64,000 nt of DNA from Faecalibacter rhinopitheci (GTDB lineage Bacteria; Bacteroidota; Bacteroidia; Flavobacteriales; Weeksellaceae). Every line of letters starts with the position of its first letter. Position 1 is the first letter of the stretch. The DNA is taken from the NCBI RefSeq assembly GCF_015234135.1, contig NZ_JADGIK010000002.1, positions 411,824 to 475,823 of the forward strand. The letters run 5' to 3'. The notes below the pieces were generated by a model. It did no database searches. It had not been told where the DNA came from and saw nothing but the letters and a program-made list of their open reading frames with translations. Shown piece by piece: positions 61,089 to 64,000 of the stretch. The translations under genes and the position numbers were made by a program.

Positions 61089-62021
61089 TTAGTCCCTTAA
61101 TACTTCATAAATCATTTGCGCAGCTAACTTTGCAGTTTGATTATCACGATCATAATGGGGATTAGTTTCTACAACATCTATTATTTTTAGTTTTCCAGAT
61201 TTATACAGTAATTTTAAAATATATTTAACTTGAAATGGTGTAAGACCGTTAATTGTAGGCGCACTTACACCTGGTGCAAATGATACATCAAAAACATCCA
61301 TATCTAAAGACAAATAAATGTGATCAAATTGCGTAATATATTCTTTTAATTGTTCTATTATTCCTTTAAAATTTGCATGTAACTCATCTGCAATTATATA
61401 ATTTATAGGTAATTCATCTGCACGTTTAAATAACGCTTTTGTATTCCCTAATTCTTGAATACCGATGGCTAAATAATTGAATTGTAAATTATGCTCTAAG
61501 CTATATTGATACATTTCAAAAAATGGAGTTCCAGAAGTAGAATGTTCATTAGGTAAACGTAGATCAAAATGTGCATCAAGGTTAATCACTGCACTATTGT
61601 GAGGATATTTCTCTACAAATCCAAGATAATTTCCTAATGCAGTTTCGTGTCCACCACCAATAACGACTGGTAAATTATTGGAATGTAGAATTTCTAAAAT
61701 TTTATCTATCTGTAAAGTTCTTGCTTCTTCTAATTTTTCTTGTACAATAATATTTCCCATATCGTAAATATTATTATTTTTAAAATGCACAGGAAGATTT
61801 GCTAAAGCTTTTCGAATAATATTTGGTGCATCCTTAGCTCCAATACGACCTTTATTTCTTTTAACACCTTCTTCGGAAGAAAATCCTAAAATTACTTTTG
61901 AATTTTTAATTAGACTTTCGTCATAAGGTTTAATAATTTGATGAATGCGTAGTCCTAATTCACCATCTTCATGATCAATCCTACCTTCCCAATTATTCTG
62001 GTCAAAAGTAATATGTTTCAT
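61089..62021 (-). CDS. hutG: Formimidoylglutamase / arginase family hydrolase
   Basis: A 310-residue Mn-dependent ureohydrolase. All six metal ligands are visible: His125 (GGGHETALGN), Asp149, His151 and Asp153 (NLDAHFDLR), and Asp240 and Asp242 (SLDMDVFD). The pattern fits formimidoylglutamase (histidine degradation) as annotated in many flavobacteria; arginase or agmatinase activity cannot be excluded. It overlaps the TRIC gene stop by one base (TAATG). Confidence 0.85.
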   Translation of the reverse strand: MKHITFDQNNWEGRIDHEDGELGLRIHQIIKPYDESLIKNSKVILGFSSEEGVKRNKGRIGAKDAPNIIRKALANLPVHFKNNNIYDMGNIIVQEKLEEARTLQIDKILEILHSNNLPVVIGGGHETALGNYLGFVEKYPHNSAVINLDAHFDLRLPNEHSTSGTPFFEMYQYSLEHNLQFNYLAIGIQELGNTKALFKRADELPINYIIADELHANFKGIIEQLKEYITQFDHIYLSLDMDVFDVSFAPGVSAPTINGLTPFQVKYILKLLYKSGKLKIIDVVETNPHYDRDNQTAKLAAQMIYEVLRD

Positions 62022-62629
62022 TATTTATAAAATTTAGGTAATGATAAATTAAATTTAAATGCAATAATTCGAATTGTTGCTATTATACTTCCAGAAATAA
62101 TGAAATTAATATTTCTATCTAATCCAAAGTTTTCTAAAACCAAATATATAACACCTCCCAAAATACATGCTGTCGCATAAATTTCTTGTACAAATATAGT
62201 TGGTGTTTTATTGATTAATGTATCTCTTATGACACCTCCCATTACTGCTGTAAACATTCCCATTACCACTGAGATAAAATTATTAGCTCCTAAAGATTGT
62301 GCTTTTTCCAAACCTACTATAGTAAATAATGCTATACCTAAGGTATCAAATAACATTAAAGTAGTCTTAAGACGATTAAATTGCTTATAAAATAAACCAG
62401 ATAATATAATACCACAAAAAATAGTGTACACTATGTTCATATCATTAAACCAAACTAATGGATAGCTGTCTAAAAATAAATCACGTAATGTTCCACCACC
62501 AATCGCAGTAATAAATGCGATAAATGTAATACCAAACCAGTCATGTTTCTGACGTTCATCACCAGCTAACGCTCCTGAAATAGCAAAGGCTAATGTACCT
62601 ATCATTTCGAATATATATTGTATCTGCAT
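62021..62629 (-). CDS. TRIC-like (UPF0126) membrane channel protein 1
   Basis: A 202-residue, seven-helix protein of the bacterial trimeric intracellular cation channel family (UPF0126/YadS-like), made of two homologous halves. Marks: ISGALAGDERQKHDWFG, GGGTLRDLFL and GGVIRDTLIN, with GMFTAVMGGVIRD being the second repeat. The start at 62629 (MQIQYIFEMIGTLAFAISG) avoids an upstream MSPFNLKK addition. It is about 55-60% identical by eye to the adjacent gene at 62744. The ion is undetermined; K+ or amino acid-linked roles have been suggested in the family. Confidence 0.83.
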   Translation of the reverse strand: MQIQYIFEMIGTLAFAISGALAGDERQKHDWFGITFIAFITAIGGGTLRDLFLDSYPLVWFNDMNIVYTIFCGIILSGLFYKQFNRLKTTLMLFDTLGIALFTIVGLEKAQSLGANNFISVVMGMFTAVMGGVIRDTLINKTPTIFVQEIYATACILGGVIYLVLENFGLDRNINFIISGSIIATIRIIAFKFNLSLPKFYK

Positions 62630-62702
62630 TTTTTTAAGATTAAAGGGCGACAAATATGCTACTTTTAAATCGATAAATAAAATATAAAAGTAGCTTTAAA
62701 CA

Positions 62703-62733
62703 CAAAAAAACGAAGCTATTAGCTCCGTTTTCA
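62703..62733 (-). terminator. Terminator between the two TRIC genes
   Basis: AAAACGaAGCT/AGCTcCGTTTT stem with one mismatch; T-run on minus. It implies separate promoters or attenuation between the paralogues. Confidence 0.65.
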
Positions 62734-62743
62734 ATTTATAATA

Positions 62744-63355
62744 TTAATGACTTTTAAAATTAGGAATAGATAAATTAAATCTTAAGGCTAACAATCGAAT
62801 AGTTACAATCATAGTACCAGATATAAAGAAATTTGGCGTTCTTGAAATCCCCAGCTGTTCTAATACTACATACAATACTGCACCCGCTAAACATGCTGTT
62901 GCATAAATTTCTTTACGGAATACAATAGGTAATTCATTAATCATCATATCACGAATAACTCCACCCATAATTGCGGTAAACATTCCCATGATAATTGCAA
63001 CTACAGGACTAACTCCTAAACCTAAAGCTTTTTCTACACCTACAATAGTAAATAATGCTATTCCCAAAGTATCAAAAAGCATAAACGTTTTCCTCAGTTT
63101 TAAAAAAAATCCATAAAAAATAGCGGCCAATATAATACCCGCAAGCACAGCGTACAATAAATTAACATCTTTAATCCACATGATAGGATAAGCTCCTAAC
63201 AACACGTCACGTATTGTTCCTCCACCTAAAGAAGTTATAAATGCGGTAAATGTAACACCAAACCAATCTTTACCTGACTTTTCATCTGCAGCTAGTGCAC
63301 CTGAAATCCCATAAAAGATGACTCCAAAAATCTCAAAATAGTACTGAATTTCCAT
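62744..63355 (-). CDS. TRIC-like (UPF0126) membrane channel protein 2
   Basis: A 203-residue paralogue of the preceding protein (ISGALAADEKSGKDWFG, GGGTIRDVLLG, GMFTAIMGGVIRDMMIN). The shared LMLFDTLGIALFTIVG centre is nearly identical. The tandem pair probably arose by local duplication. Function as an ion channel is by family only. Confidence 0.83.
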   Translation of the reverse strand: MEIQYYFEIFGVIFYGISGALAADEKSGKDWFGVTFTAFITSLGGGTIRDVLLGAYPIMWIKDVNLLYAVLAGIILAAIFYGFFLKLRKTFMLFDTLGIALFTIVGVEKALGLGVSPVVAIIMGMFTAIMGGVIRDMMINELPIVFRKEIYATACLAGAVLYVVLEQLGISRTPNFFISGTMIVTIRLLALRFNLSIPNFKSH

Positions 63356-63876
63356 TAATTAAAAGAAGCTTTAGCATATCAATTTTAAATTTAAAATTGA
63401 ATTAATATTTTAGTTATCGTTATAATATTTTAATTTAGGATTTATTGATTACATATGTGCTATTGTCAACAAAGTTTTTAAATAAATTAGATATATTATA
63501 TTTAATAAACCACTTAAGCGAAATATTATTATATGTTGATGATAGTATAATGAGAAAGTAAACCTTATTATAAAATTTGAAATATATTACTAAAGAAAAT
63601 TGAGCAACATACTAATGCTTTTAATATAAGTAGTCGCTATCATAAATATTATTTAATTATTCAACTTGACCGTAATGTTATGCAGATGAGAAATTAAATA
63701 TATTTTATTAAAGACTAGAAAATAAATTAGTATGAAACTAATTATATCATGGATTACGCTTTAAATAGAGATTAAAGATCTAAATAAAAAATAAGTATCT
63801 ATTTTTTAAACAAGTTCACTCCTTCACCTGTTCACTAATAACAAGTTCCCTTGTCCCTATAAAAGTTTAGGGCATA
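63356..63876. other. Gene-free AT-rich stretch before the rRNA operon end
   Basis: About 520 bases with stop codons in every frame, no tRNA and no hairpin until 63877. The only local structure is a short near-repeat of AAGTTC/GTTCAC units at about 63809-63855, too weak to call an element. Confidence 0.6.
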
Positions 63877-63912
63877 AAAAAAGCCCAATCTAATTAAAGA
63901 TTGAGCTTTGTT
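63877..63912 (-). terminator. rRNA operon terminator
   Basis: GCCCAATCT/AGATTGAGC stem (one mismatch) with T7 on minus, just beyond the 5S rRNA 3' end. Confidence 0.8.
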
Positions 63913-63917
63913 ATAAA

Positions 63918-64000
<83 letters not shown>

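Noticed and set aside
63800..63860. Clustered GTTCAC/AAGTTC near-repeats considered as a short CRISPR or iteron
   Set aside because: The units are 6-9 bases, unequally spaced, with no constant repeat and no spacer length; no Cas or Rep gene is present.

Overview
The window is AT-rich chromosomal DNA from a member of the Bacteroidota, almost certainly class Flavobacteriia and probably family Weeksellaceae (Empedobacter/Chryseobacterium-like; this genus-level guess rests on overall protein flavour and was not tested). The evidence is: three proteins with type IX secretion (T9SS) C-terminal sorting domains, an exosortase of the XrtF type, a GLPGLI-family protein, a short primary sigma factor without region 1.1, general absence of Shine-Dalgarno sequences, and promoters of the Bacteroidota form TTTG/TTG-N19-21-TAnnTTTG (clearest before lepA and rpe). 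There is no prophage, plasmid, CRISPR array or intact insertion sequence. Most of the window is housekeeping core.

Layout. 1-7.8 kb: GAF protein, xrtF pair, rlmB, thyA, M1 aminopeptidase, folA and a DUF2752/dispanin-like pair. 7.8-13.6 kb, all on minus: nucleoside permease-like MFS carrier, bifunctional nuclease, etfBA, tatC, kdsD. 13.7-19.6 kb, all on plus: recQ, gpmI, HAD phosphatase, map, methyltransferase. 19.6-23.7 kb, minus: lipoprotein, polA, 2Fe-2S ferredoxin. 23.8-27.1 kb, plus: an internally shortened AIM24-family protein, two exported proteins, PAS-LuxR regulator. 27.1-32.8 kb, minus: two coupled giant T9SS cargo proteins. 32.9-39.6 kb: ferredoxin/flavodoxin reductase, tRNA-Met, haem-binding protein, ferritin, aminotransferase, tpx, 3-hydroxyacyl-CoA dehydrogenase, Gfo/Idh/MocA oxidoreductase. 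39.7-44.5 kb: pcm, two PepSY-like exported proteins with a two-component system, threonine aldolase. 44.5-50.2 kb: DEAD helicase, NagX-like membrane protein, lipoprotein, OsmC, lepA. 50.2-54.1 kb: accessory patch with a third T9SS paralogue and a decayed membrane gene resembling putative phage-abortive-infection proteins. 54.2-63.4 kb: beta-lactamase-fold hydrolase, EamA carrier, CAT-like acetyltransferase, lipoprotein, recX, rpe, rpoD, hutG and two tandem TRIC-type channel genes. The right edge cuts through a 5S rRNA on minus, so an rRNA operon continues to the right.

How the genes work together. thyA and folA form the dTMP/tetrahydrofolate cycle, with an exported aminopeptidase gene between them. 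etfBA and the 3-hydroxyacyl-CoA dehydrogenase belong to acyl-CoA oxidation. The 2Fe-2S ferredoxin and the TrxR-like reductase are plausible redox partners. The two PepSY-like genes and the two-component system share a tandem TAGGAAA motif with 11-bp spacing upstream of each transcription unit, which looks like an OmpR-family operator and suggests one regulon. The most unusual items are this operator, the AIM24 gene that appears to have lost its middle by recombination between two LFGGEG-coding repeats, a RecQ without zinc-ligand cysteines, the three ELWxTDGT-repeat T9SS proteins (one bracketed by matching hairpins beside a decayed defence-like gene), and a LuxR gene whose only plausible start codon follows directly on a terminator hairpin.
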